From: Heliomicrobium gestii
GTDB taxonomy: Bacteria > Bacillota > Desulfitobacteriia > Heliobacteriales > Heliobacteriaceae
NCBI RefSeq assembly: GCF_009877435.1
Contig: NZ_WXEX01000002.1
Coordinates: 124,001 to 188,000 of the forward strand
Length of the DNA: 64,000 nt
Direction of reading: 5' to 3'
Shown: positions 1 to 8,282 of the stretch, in pieces
How positions within the stretch are numbered: position 1 is the stretch's first letter
Layout of the letters: the number at the start of each line of letters is the position of its first letter
Translations under genes and position numbers: made by a program
The notes under the pieces: generated by a model
Database searches by the model: none
What the model saw: the letters and a program-made list of their open reading frames with translations, nothing else
Told to the model about the DNA's origin: nothing

Positions 1-19
1 TGGCTACTGCCTGTGCCGG

Positions 20-1417
20 CTACCGGATCGCTTCACCTCCTCTCGCCTCGTTCAACAGCAACAGCCTGGCGACGGCAGGATCTTTGGACGCAGCAAAGTG
101 GAGAAGCTTGTCTTTTATGTTATATTTGAGTGCTGGACAGGGGGTGTTGAAGTCTCCATGGAACTCGGAGTGATATATGAAGCGATAGGCGCAGTAGCCG
201 GCGCAGTTGGGCAAAATGGCGCAGTCGCGGCATTCCTCCTGCGCGAAGGGGGTCCAACTGGACCACTTCGTCTCCATGGCATTCTTGGTCAGATCGTCAC
301 CGTTCCCCAGCAGGCCGACCTTCTTCTTCCCATCTGAGACGGTCTCCCAGCAGCGATGGAGGTCGCCGTTGGGCAGGATGACAAGGCCGTTGGGCCGGCT
401 CGCCGTGCAGATGCCCACCAACCGGTAGGGGAGTCCAAGGTCGCATAACCCCTTGGACAGGGCATATTTATAGAGTTCGAACTCATGTTCAGCAAAATTC
501 TTCATATGGATCACGTCATCGACGACTTTTCCGCAAGCGTAGGTGGACGCCTCAATGGGCGAGAAGTACACCGACAGCCTGCCCGTATTCCCCAGGCCCT
601 GTGCGGCCAGATCGTCGAGGAGCGCGTAAATGGAGTCCATGTTTCGCTTGTCCATGTTGATGCGGATGAGCGTCTTCAGCGGGTACTTGTGGATATAGCC
701 CTTGATGTTGTCGATGATTCTCCTGTATGAGCCCTCTCCGGTCGTCTTGAGGAATCTTGACTGGTCGTGGAGTAGCTCGGCGCCGTCAAGGGTGATCTGG
801 ATCGTGCGGATCTTCCTCAGATAGAGTTCCGCCACGATTTCATCGGTCAAAAGATAGCCGTTGGTGATGAGCGACGCATAATAGGCGATCCCCCGGGTGT
901 CACAGTAGGGGATGATGCGGTTGGACAGCTTTTTAATGATATTCAGCCCGATCAGGGGTTCGCCGCCAAACCAGGTGATGTTCAGGCTCTTGATGGTGGG
1001 CCCCTTTTGCTCCAACAGCCGGAAAATGGACTGCTGGATCTTCTCGGGCATTAAGGCCGTCGATTTTTCATCACCTTCAAAACAATAGGCGCAACCGAAA
1101 TTGCAGTTCAACGTGGGCAGGATGGTCAGCCCCATGTTGTCGGTCTTTTCTCTCTCCTTCAAATAGTGTTTTTTGAACACCTCAACCTCGTCGATATCGA
1201 CCGGCACGAGGAAGTTGTTGACGAGAAGGTGGTCGATGATGTTCCGGTCCTCCCCTGTGATGGACCCCCTTTTTCCGAGCTGAACGCGGTCAAAGACCTC
1301 CATCTCGCTGCTATCAAGCAGGGAAAATCCCTGGGAGAGGCCGTTGTAGATCAGCCTGTTGTCGTCATCGATCTTCACCATAGTGTTAAAGCGGGAGACC
1401 TTGTAGTTTTGATACAT
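20..1417 (-). CDS. Radical SAM/SPASM domain protein, RiPP-type
   Basis: Predicted radical SAM peptide-modifying enzyme of 465 aa. The N-terminal ~90 residues resemble the leader-binding/pre-domain of RiPP SPASM enzymes. The radical SAM cluster motif is CNFGCAYC (Cys105, Cys109, Cys112). A cysteine-rich SPASM-type C-terminus (around residues 340-445) contains CRDC, CAGYC and a late CP, which would hold auxiliary Fe-S clusters. The ATG follows a clear GGAGGA site. It lies 60 bp downstream of the B12-type radical SAM gene on the same strand, so the two are probably one operon. Substrate unknown: no precursor peptide is seen in the window; it may lie to the left. Family assignment is firm, exact subfamily is not. 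Confidence 0.85.
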   Translation of the reverse strand: MYQNYKVSRFNTMVKIDDDNRLIYNGLSQGFSLLDSSEMEVFDRVQLGKRGSITGEDRNIIDHLLVNNFLVPVDIDEVEVFKKHYLKEREKTDNMGLTILPTLNCNFGCAYCFEGDEKSTALMPEKIQQSIFRLLEQKGPTIKSLNITWFGGEPLIGLNIIKKLSNRIIPYCDTRGIAYYASLITNGYLLTDEIVAELYLRKIRTIQITLDGAELLHDQSRFLKTTGEGSYRRIIDNIKGYIHKYPLKTLIRINMDKRNMDSIYALLDDLAAQGLGNTGRLSVYFSPIEASTYACGKVVDDVIHMKNFAEHEFELYKYALSKGLCDLGLPYRLVGICTASRPNGLVILPNGDLHRCWETVSDGKKKVGLLGNGDDLTKNAMETKWSSWTPFAQEECRDCAILPNCAGYCAYRFIYHSEFHGDFNTPCPALKYNIKDKLLHFAASKDPAVARLLLLNEARGGEAIR

Positions 1418-1477
1418 GACGCTTCCTCCATATATTGTTTGGCAAAGCGATCGCCGGCTTCAGGACTTCGCGAAATC

Positions 1478-3577
1478 TTATCGAGGCAGTTCCTCAAAGG
1501 CATGGTACAGCTTTGCCTGGGTGATGTTCTGCATGGTCTGCGGGGGTATGCGGTGTTGAATGTCCTTGAGTTGGACGGCGAGAGACAAATACCTGTCCCC
1601 TTCCCGGATCATCAGCTTTTTGAATTGGAGTTGCTCCAGGATCCGCTGTATCGCTTCCTGTGACGCGGCTTGTCCCCCCCCTCGCGCCGCATCAAGCGAT
1701 GCTGCATAAGGGGCTTCTTCATCCCGGTCATGCCGATCGCCGCCGGATTGCGCCGTTTCCATGATGCTGTTGAGGGTTTTTATGTCATCGCAATGCAGAA
1801 AAATGATCGCCGCCAAGCCTCGAAGGAGGATGCTTTTGAATCGACCAAACCGGGAATCGTATATTTTAACGTGACCTGCCCCTGATTCATAGGCCAAAAC
1901 AGGCCGGTGATTGCCGCCATAGCGAATATTCCACTCCTTGATCGCTTCGGTGATCCGGTTTAAGTAATCTAAATCTTCCGGTATTTCCGCGCAGTCGAAG
2001 GAGAAATTCATGGCGATCTTTTCGATATCGATGTCCCCCATCGGATAGATCCGCTTGTACTGGCTCATCGGCTCGATACGGGTGATGTGATGCGCCGCAG
2101 CCTGCCCATAATAGCGGCTGAACCGTTGCAGGATCATCGGCTTCGGCGGATACAGCGGCGGCGTCAGGTGATGGATCAGCGGAAACAGGGTGAGCAGATC
2201 ATCGTAGTACGCCGGCTTTTCATTGGGGAAGCCGAAGAGGAAATTGTAGGAAACCTGGATGTCAAAGGTGTAGCTGTTCTTGATAAACTGCACGTTCTTC
2301 AGCATGGAGGCGCCCTTGTCGATCAATTTCAACACGTCGGTGCTGAAGTTTTCGATGCCGGCTTGCACCCTTTTGACGCCCGCCTTTGCCAGCGTCTGAA
2401 GCTGCGCCCGGGTCAGGTTGGGCTTAACCTCCCAAAACAGTTCCAGTTCCAGTTTGCTCTCCGGCAAGGCGGACAGCAGTTCTGCAAAAGAGGGATAACG
2501 CAGGATGTTGTCTACACAAATCAGGCTGTTTCGCTCGTATCGTCTTGACAATGCGCGCAGGTCCTCGTAGGCAGTTTCCCACTTCTTGCTCCGGTAGTGC
2601 AGGTTCTCGCCGTTGAGGCTGCAAAACTTGCACTGAACGCGCTCCCCCCACCAGCATCCCCTGGCCGTCTCAAAAAGGACCGTGTCCTGTTTCAGCTTTT
2701 TGCCGGTGGCCGCCTCAATCGCCCCGATCTGGCTGAAGTATTCATCGTAGTTGGGAAGGGGCACGTCATCCATCGGGATCAGCGGCTGCGGCGGCGCCTT
2801 GATGACCTGTCCATCGCCGGAGCGATAAAGGATGCCCTTCAGGTCATGCCCATGCCGATCGCGCCCACCATTCAGTCTGTCGTCGTTCGTTCGAAGATGC
2901 TCCACCAAGTCGACGAGCGCCCGTTCCCCTTCGCCATAGACGATGTAGTCGATCCAGGGAAATAGGCGCAGGTATTCCATCCCCATATCGCCGCTGACAG
3001 CGTTGCCGCCCAAGAGGATGACCTTGTCCTTGTATTTCTTCTTGATGATCCGGGCGAGGCTCAGCGCCGGCGCTGTCTGGCTGAAGGAGCAGGTAAACCC
3101 GATGATGTCGTATTCAGAGAGGCTCAGCCCATTTAGCAGCTTGTAGAAGAAGTCGGGAATGGTCTCGTTTTTGATCTTCTTGCAGACCTTGACCAACTCG
3201 TCTTCGATGAACTGCTCATTGACTGCCTGCGCGTTGCCAAGGGGCGACGGCTTGTATTGCTCAGTCAGAAAAGGATTGGCGCTTTTCAGGCTGATCAGTT
3301 CTCTGATATCCCTTTCCTGTGTGTTTCGAACCTCTCTGGCCAGGGACGGATCGGTGATGAGAAACTCGTTGAACAACCACTCTAACAGGTAGGAGTAGCG
3401 GGAACTGATGGACAGCCTGGAATAGAGGTCTAGGCCGATCATGTTGGCAAAAATCAGGTTTTGATAGGAGACATCGGCGTCGATTCCATGTCTGGCTAGG
3501 TAGCTTTTTAAGATGCCTAGCTGTATGGAAGGAAAGTCGATCTTTCCCCAGGGCATGTTGACAAGCAACAGTTTCAT
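1478..3577 (-). CDS. B12-binding radical SAM protein, RiPP maturation C-methyltransferase type
   Basis: A 699-aa protein with an N-terminal cobalamin-binding-like Rossmann region (roughly residues 150-230, including a GFTCS stretch and a YGEGE motif) followed by a radical SAM domain. The cluster cysteines are Cys308, Cys316 and Cys319 in the spacing C-x7-C-x2-C within GCWWG...CKFC, the unusual spacing typical of the RiPP maturation radical SAM C-methyltransferase family. Expected role (family knowledge): SAM- and B12-dependent methylation of unactivated carbons in a ribosomal peptide. GAGGTG precedes the ATG. The leader between its promoter and start holds no peptide ORF. It is first in an operon with the SPASM protein. 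The peptide substrate is not identified. Confidence 0.85.
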   Translation of the reverse strand: MKLLLVNMPWGKIDFPSIQLGILKSYLARHGIDADVSYQNLIFANMIGLDLYSRLSISSRYSYLLEWLFNEFLITDPSLAREVRNTQERDIRELISLKSANPFLTEQYKPSPLGNAQAVNEQFIEDELVKVCKKIKNETIPDFFYKLLNGLSLSEYDIIGFTCSFSQTAPALSLARIIKKKYKDKVILLGGNAVSGDMGMEYLRLFPWIDYIVYGEGERALVDLVEHLRTNDDRLNGGRDRHGHDLKGILYRSGDGQVIKAPPQPLIPMDDVPLPNYDEYFSQIGAIEAATGKKLKQDTVLFETARGCWWGERVQCKFCSLNGENLHYRSKKWETAYEDLRALSRRYERNSLICVDNILRYPSFAELLSALPESKLELELFWEVKPNLTRAQLQTLAKAGVKRVQAGIENFSTDVLKLIDKGASMLKNVQFIKNSYTFDIQVSYNFLFGFPNEKPAYYDDLLTLFPLIHHLTPPLYPPKPMILQRFSRYYGQAAAHHITRIEPMSQYKRIYPMGDIDIEKIAMNFSFDCAEIPEDLDYLNRITEAIKEWNIRYGGNHRPVLAYESGAGHVKIYDSRFGRFKSILLRGLAAIIFLHCDDIKTLNSIMETAQSGGDRHDRDEEAPYAASLDAARGGGQAASQEAIQRILEQLQFKKLMIREGDRYLSLAVQLKDIQHRIPPQTMQNITQAKLYHAFEELPR

Positions 3578-3682
3578 TCCGACACCTCGAAATCTATGTT
3601 GTTTGGCCCGTTCGATCGGTGATGTTGCTATTTATGGAATCAACATCTTTAGAAGTAGTTAGCTTCCTTGTCTTTTATTTCA

Positions 3683-3711
3683 AGGGTACGTCACCATTTG
3701 GCATGTGTCAA
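3683..3711 (-). promoter_or_regulatory. Predicted sigma-A promoter for the radical SAM operon
   Basis: On the minus strand a perfect -35 TTGACA (3706-3711) is followed by 17 bases and TACCCT (3683-3688) as a -10. It sits about 105 bp upstream of the B12 radical SAM start. Prediction from sequence only. Confidence 0.45.
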
Positions 3712-3995
3712 CTTCTAATTAGAGAGGCGATGGGGGCGTGACGGCTTTACATGAAAAAACCTGACCCTTTGCGCAAACGCAGCGTCGCTTCCCCTTCCAT
3801 CATGTTCGATCCTTCTTCTGGACAGACGTCGGGTCAGTCTACTATAGAATGGATGTCGAAATGGATGTGGGGGGACGACAGTGGGTGTAGGGGGAGATGC
3901 GGCTTTTAGGCAAATCTTTACTGGACCCTTTAAAGAATCTTCCCGTCTTGATATGGGCACAATGGACGAAGAAGCATTTTAGGACGGTGCTCAAG

Positions 3996-4607
3996 ATGAC
4001 TTATTATGATCAATTGCAAGCCCAATTGAACTTATGGCAAATTACCCTGAGTCGTTGGAACGCTGAAGAGCTATACTCAATATCATGGTGGTCGCTCATC
4101 GGCGTGATGGTGATCGCTTACGCAATCTGGTGGAAGATTGTAGACAAGAAGAGTTTGAGGAACATTCTTTTATTTGGCTCATTTATCGCTGTGGCAAACA
4201 CCGTTTTCGATTCGACCATCATTACGATGGGTTTATGGGGATACAAAACGAAACTTATCCCAACGATACCTTCCACATTTCCCTTTGACTATACCGTTAT
4301 TCCACTCTTAGCGATGACGATTTATCAGTTCTTCCCCACATGGGATAAGTTTTTTGTAGGTATAGCTATCGTTAAGGCGATCTTTGTCTTCGGGGTAATA
4401 CCCCTATTGGTTCATTTTCAAATTATGGCCCTTCATGGTGTAAATTTATTTTTTGTATACGCAGGTATGGTCGCAATACCTACAGCCGCTAAATTTGTGA
4501 TTGACTTGGTCATTCACAAAGAACATGCTACCGAGATGAAAGAACCGACTCGATCGTTATCGTCACTATCCCCGATTCCGGCGAAAAGACCAGGAGAGGA
4601 TCATTGA
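3996..4607 (+). CDS. CBO0543-like multi-spanning membrane protein
   Basis: A 203-aa integral membrane protein with about five hydrophobic helices separated by short charged loops and a hydrophilic C-terminal tail of ~30 residues. It resembles the uncharacterised CBO0543 family of Firmicutes membrane proteins (short size, Trp-rich first helix, central FDSTI and FPFDYTV-like segments). The reading frame is open from 3897, but the ATG at 3996 gives the usual family N-terminus and follows an AGGA stretch. No function is known for the family. It ends 13 bp before the tRNA remnant, so it is probably the last gene of a mobile segment to its left. Confidence 0.6.
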   Translation: MTYYDQLQAQLNLWQITLSRWNAEELYSISWWSLIGVMVIAYAIWWKIVDKKSLRNILLFGSFIAVANTVFDSTIITMGLWGYKTKLIPTIPSTFPFDYTVIPLLAMTIYQFFPTWDKFFVGIAIVKAIFVFGVIPLLVHFQIMALHGVNLFFVYAGMVAIPTAAKFVIDLVIHKEHATEMKEPTRSLSSLSPIPAKRPGEDH

Positions 4608-4620
4608 ATTCTAAAGTTTC

Positions 4621-4648
4621 GCAGGTTCGAATCCTGTCGCCACGACCA
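4621..4648 (+). pseudogene. tRNA 3' end fragment (T-arm, acceptor strand, CCA)
   Basis: GCAGG-TTCGAAT-CCTGT forms a perfect T-stem/loop at 4621-4637, followed by seven acceptor-strand bases CGCCACG, discriminator A and CCA ending at 4648. The matching 5' acceptor strand (CGTGGCG), D-arm and anticodon arm are absent upstream. This is what site-specific integration at a tRNA 3' end leaves behind. The isoacceptor cannot be named from this piece. Confidence 0.75.
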
Positions 4649-4745
4649 TTTGTTCGTTGGGTTTTGTGCAGTCAGGCGATTGCGGCGTTTAGGACTTGAC
4701 GCCTATTGGGGTTTAAGAAAATTAAAGATTGAGAAAATAGTCAAG

Positions 4746-4772
4746 GCCAGGATGAGACGTCCTGGCTTTTTT
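4746..4772 (+). terminator. Rho-independent terminator
   Basis: Stem GCCAGGA (4746-4752) and TCCTGGC (4760-4766), 7-base loop, then a run of six T. It lies about 100 bp after the tRNA remnant. Apart from this hairpin, the remnant and the weak sites listed next, I see nothing that looks coding in 4608-5118. Confidence 0.7.
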
Positions 4773-4978
4773 GCGTGTGTTTATAGAGTTTTGCTTACGA
4801 AGGCCACGTTTAGAAACAACACCACTCCCCTACCCTTTTGATATGAGTGGTCGCTGTTTGGCAACATAATGGCAGTGGGATCACAATTGGGACAATTATA
4901 GCAGATATTGGTATTGGAGGGATCGTGGGCCGATGCCATCATGTTTCCCTCTGAGTTTGTCGTTGGTGGTCATATAAA

Positions 4979-5019
4979 ACACCTGCTCCTTCTGATGTAC
5001 TGATATCGGAGGCAGGTGT
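4979..5019 (-). other. Inverted repeat, terminator-like on the minus strand
   Basis: ACACCTGC...TCC pairs with GGA...GCAGGTGT across a loop of about 18 bases. Read on the minus strand the hairpin is followed by TTTTATA, so it could end a minus-strand transcript, but no minus-strand gene is recognisable to its right before the copper protein promoter. Confidence 0.35.
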
Positions 5020-5057
5020 AAGTTGTCTCGTGTGGGGTAGGTTTTAATCTGGACAAG

Positions 5058-5086
5058 TTGCAAACAACACGAACTAATCATATTAC
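5058..5086 (+). promoter_or_regulatory. Possible promoter of the copper-storage-like gene
   Basis: TTGCAA (5058-5063), 17-base spacer, TATTAC (5081-5086), about 33 bp before the predicted ATG. No clear copper-regulator operator is recognised. Confidence 0.35.
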
Positions 5087-5118
5087 TAGGATGAAAATAA
5101 TGGAAGGGGCGTTTGCCA

Positions 5119-5463
5119 ATGAACGGTGATCATCAACAGCACATGAATCTTCTGCACATGATTCAGCACTGTGAAGCTGTGTGCGAACACATGGTGACTC
5201 ACGTGACCTGCCTACAAGACGTTCGTCAACGTACAAGACAACTACTTCTCTTGAGGGACTGCGCGGATATCTGCGGTCTAACTGCTAAGTTCGTCGCTCG
5301 CAACAGTGCCTTTGCCCGACATCTTGCCCATATTTGCGCTATTATTTGCGAAGCCTGCGGGAATGAATGTGCTAGGTTCCCTGACAGAGAATCTCAAGAA
5401 TGCGCCCGAGTATGCCTCGAATGCGCAAGAGAATGTAGGGAATTTGCAAGAATGCAAATGTAA
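5119..5463 (+). CDS. Four-helix bundle copper-binding protein (Csp-like, DUF326)
   Basis: A 114-aa cysteine- and histidine-rich protein. Cysteine pairs spaced CxxxC or CxxC (CEAVC, CADIC, CAIICEAC, CARVCLEC, CAREC) lie on amphipathic helices, the layout of cytosolic copper storage proteins in which cysteines line the core of a four-helix bundle and bind many Cu(I) ions. No signal peptide is visible, which favours the cytosolic (Csp3-type) group. The ATG at 5119 is preferred over the in-frame TTG at 5113 because GGAAGGGG lies about 9 bases upstream of it. It stands alone and is not obviously tied to the flanking defence or RiPP genes. Confidence 0.8.
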   Translation: MNGDHQQHMNLLHMIQHCEAVCEHMVTHVTCLQDVRQRTRQLLLLRDCADICGLTAKFVARNSAFARHLAHICAIICEACGNECARFPDRESQECARVCLECARECREFARMQM

Positions 5464-5629
5464 TCTCCTTATTTTATTTGAGTCGTCATTAACTTACGGT
5501 TTGCAGGTACAAAGGCCATCGAAACCTAATCCTTAAAAAGAGTGTCCAGGATCTGCGACCCAGCCTATCGGTAATCTTCTCGCTTCTCCCGCCGGTCACA
5601 TTTTCCGTTCTGATGGAAGCGCTGGCCGT

Positions 5630-5670
5630 ATAAAAACCTGCCGCTTCGCCTATAACGATAACGGCAGGTT
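5630..5670 (-). terminator. Terminator of the Septu-like/helicase operon
   Basis: Perfect 9-bp stem AACCTGCCG/CGGCAGGTT with a run of T on the minus strand (AAAAA at 5632-5636 on the plus strand). It lies 38 bp beyond the stop of the helicase-nuclease remnant. Confidence 0.7.
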
Positions 5671-5707
5671 AGGGTAATCGTTTATATTCCCCAGCGATTA
5701 AAGAGTA

Positions 5708-7708
5708 TCAACCGGTCTGTTCCGTCTCCCGCCATGTTCGTTGAATCTCCATGGCTCTGCGGATCACGCGCTCCTTCAACTCACCATGAGCGGCGATTGC
5801 CGAAGCGTCCCGCTCCCCTTCCGGCGGAATATCCATTTGGTTCAACTTATCGAAAATCACCTGCATCGTCTGGTCAGGATTCCGGAAGTACTGGCTGCCT
5901 CGGATCCGTGCGAAGCGCCAACCCAGGCGTTCAAGGATGGCTTGCCGGTTCATATCTTCCGCCAAGTTCTCCGCTGTGTGGTACTTGTCGCCGTCGCATT
6001 CGATGGCGAGACGCCGGCCGGCGCCTTCCACCACCATGTCGATCCGGTAGGCGCCCACCTTCCATTGCGGTGTGACTTTGTAGCCGGCCAAAAGCAGCCG
6101 TTTTAGCACCTGCTTTTCAAAGTCCGAATCGGCTTCTTTCGATTTTTGTTCGAACAGGCTCAGTAGGTTATCGGGGTCTTGGGCATGTCGAATCAACTGC
6201 AGCCGCAGATCGCCGTCTTTTAAATCGTGGTCTGGATGGAGCGAGTAGACGACCCACATCTGATCCCGCGCCCTGCTGGCGGCGACGTTATAGCGTTTCT
6301 TGTAGATATCCTGATAGCCTTCGGTCCTTCGGGTCAGCGGACCGCCCATCTCATGGGGCGAGTCGACCATCGACAAAAAGATCACATCCCGCTCATCCCC
6401 TTGAAACTGCGAGGGGTTGCCGCACTGAATCCGGCGCTGGATGCACTCCGCTTCTGTTAAGCGATTCCGCAGCATCTGATCGATGAGCGCCGCCTGTTTG
6501 TCCCCCACCATGGAGATGACGCCAAAGGTGGCACGGGAATACTCGGGCATTTCCGTGCAGGCGATCAGCAACGATGCGATCGCCTCCGCCTCGACCCCAT
6601 TGATCTGTCGCTGCGTGACAGCCCCTTCGACCCGGTAGGCGACAGTGGGCGGTTTGTCCAAAACCCGGCTGTCATCACGCAGCGGCTTGATCTTTCCATC
6701 GTAGGAGAGGTGGTTGCTGAACTGAATGATCGGCGCGACACAGCGGAAGTGTTCGCGCAAACATACCGGTTGATAGACGGTTTTGGCCAGATCATAAATG
6801 GAAAATAACCCGTCATAGAGGACGGCGTTGGGGATGTCGGCCAAATGGGCGTCGATCAGCTTTTGCACCTCTGTTTGGTTTTGCCCCACTGCGGTCGGAC
6901 TCACCTGTTCATGGTCGCCGACGACCACAATCTGGCGGCCCATATACAAGGCGACGAGCGCCATCACATCAGCCTGGCTCGCCTCGTCGATGATGACCAC
7001 GTCAAACTTATTTTTCCGGGGATCGTAGGTTTCGGCGACGCGGCTCAACGGCATGATCCACACGGGGACGGCTGACTGGCAGAGGGGCATGAGTTTTCGC
7101 GCCTCAGCCATGAACTTGGACGCTTTGGCGCCCGTTCCCTTGCCGACCCGTCGCATCAACTGTTTCCAACCCTGCAGCGCCTGACGCTGGGTCAAGGTCG
7201 TCCGCTTCACCTGCGCTGACCATGCACGCGTTTCGACCAATTCCGCCGTAATCTTCCGCAAGGATTCCCGCAACGTTTCAATCTCCGCCTGCAATTCTTC
7301 CAGCGAGGTGCGACCACGGTCATCCAGTTCATCGTTCAATTGGCGCCACAGCCATGCCTCGTTGACGTTACCCGGAAGGTTCACCTGTCCATGAATGCCA
7401 TTTCGGCTGCGAAGAGCCCCTGCCCAGGATGGCGCAGCTTTTTCCAACCGTTGCAGCAGTTCCTCGCGGCGCTTGGCGTCGCTGCGCAATACATGCAGTC
7501 TCGCTAATCGATTATAGGCATCCTTGTACTTGGCAGGGTTGACCGTTTTGACCGCTTCCAGCAGTCGATTCGTGACACCGTGGGCGGCATCGCCTGTCTG
7601 CTTCAGTCTTGCGTGACAGCAACTTTTCCGTTTTCGGCATACTGTCTCAATGACCAGTGAACTATCCAATTTATAATAACCCTTGTCGATGCGCTTCTTT
7701 CCAAACAA
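5708..7708 (-). pseudogene. 5'-truncated SF1 helicase with C-terminal DUF559-type nuclease
   Basis: An open frame of 666 codons matching only the distal part of large DNA2/UvrD-like defence helicases. Present: motif II DEAS (residues 241-244), motif III-like VVVGDHEQVSP, a QFQGDERDVI motif V-like segment, VAASRARDQ motif VI, then a PD-(D/E)xK/Vsr-like domain (RIDMVV and AIECDGDKYH near residues 570-600). The Walker A motif and the whole N-terminal half are missing. The frame begins inside the 3' end of the HNH gene (38-bp overlap, no good ribosome site), so insertion of, or recombination with, the ATPase/HNH pair probably removed the front. A residual product with a nuclease but no ATP-binding loop is possible; functional helicase activity is unlikely. 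Confidence 0.75.
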
Positions 7709-8282
7709 AGGGCGAATACTTTCTTAGATGTTCAGCGATGAATTCACCCTGACAGTAGTCTTGGTAATGTCTCGCGCGAGTCTCTCGCAAATCAGATCGA
7801 TCGAGACCAAGGCGATTGATCGTTTTTTTCGCCAGTTCCTGATCGATTTGGGGCATTTTCGGATTCGGGTAGATAGCTCCTGTTACGAGCTCAAGATAAA
7901 ACATATCCGGTTTTACTTCAAAGGGATCAATCACATCTGTAAAGTCTCGTTTGCGGGAATTAATTTTGGAACCCGCCAAGCGGTAGTTTGTCCATTCATA
8001 GGCCACCCGAAGCTGACTCGATTTGGGGACAAAATGATCGACGGAAGCCCCGCCTGTTCCGAGTTCGATAAACAAGCACGTATAGGCGCAGATTCCTTTG
8101 TAGGCTTTATGTAACTCTGGGAGACAATCTCTCCAGTATGGTCTTACCTTTGTCCTATCGGGGGCTGGCTGATCCAAATCAAAACCCTGTTCTTCTAACC
8201 AAGCGTTGCCTGGTCTCCGCACTTTCTCATCGAAGAGCGGCACGGGCTCCGGTTGGGGTTGGACCGGTATCACCGGATCCAC
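7671..8282 (-). CDS. ptuB: HNH endonuclease, Septu PtuB-like
   Basis: A 203-aa HNH-family nuclease. The core is CAYTC...VDHFVPKS followed by YEWTNYRLA...NSRK, the His-Asn-His-type layout of PtuB proteins that pair with an AAA/ABC-like ATPase. Its start overlaps the end of the upstream ATPase gene by 13 bp, which indicates translational coupling and a two-gene unit. Known of the family: PtuA/PtuB (Septu) protects against phages, PtuB being the nuclease. Assignment to Septu is by architecture and motifs, not by a database search; other ATPase-HNH defence pairs look similar. Confidence 0.7.
   Translation of the reverse strand: MDPVIPVQPQPEPVPLFDEKVRRPGNAWLEEQGFDLDQPAPDRTKVRPYWRDCLPELHKAYKGICAYTCLFIELGTGGASVDHFVPKSSQLRVAYEWTNYRLAGSKINSRKRDFTDVIDPFEVKPDMFYLELVTGAIYPNPKMPQIDQELAKKTINRLGLDRSDLRETRARHYQDYCQGEFIAEHLRKYSPFVWKEAHRQGLL

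Noticed and set aside
3715-3960. 81-codon frame upstream of the radical SAM operon as RiPP precursor
   Set aside because: No leader-core layout, Arg/Pro-rich, overlaps the promoter and the next gene's start; composition looks like chance.
4650-4841. 63-codon frame after the tRNA remnant
   Set aside because: Runs through a terminator, no ribosome site, no recognisable sequence.
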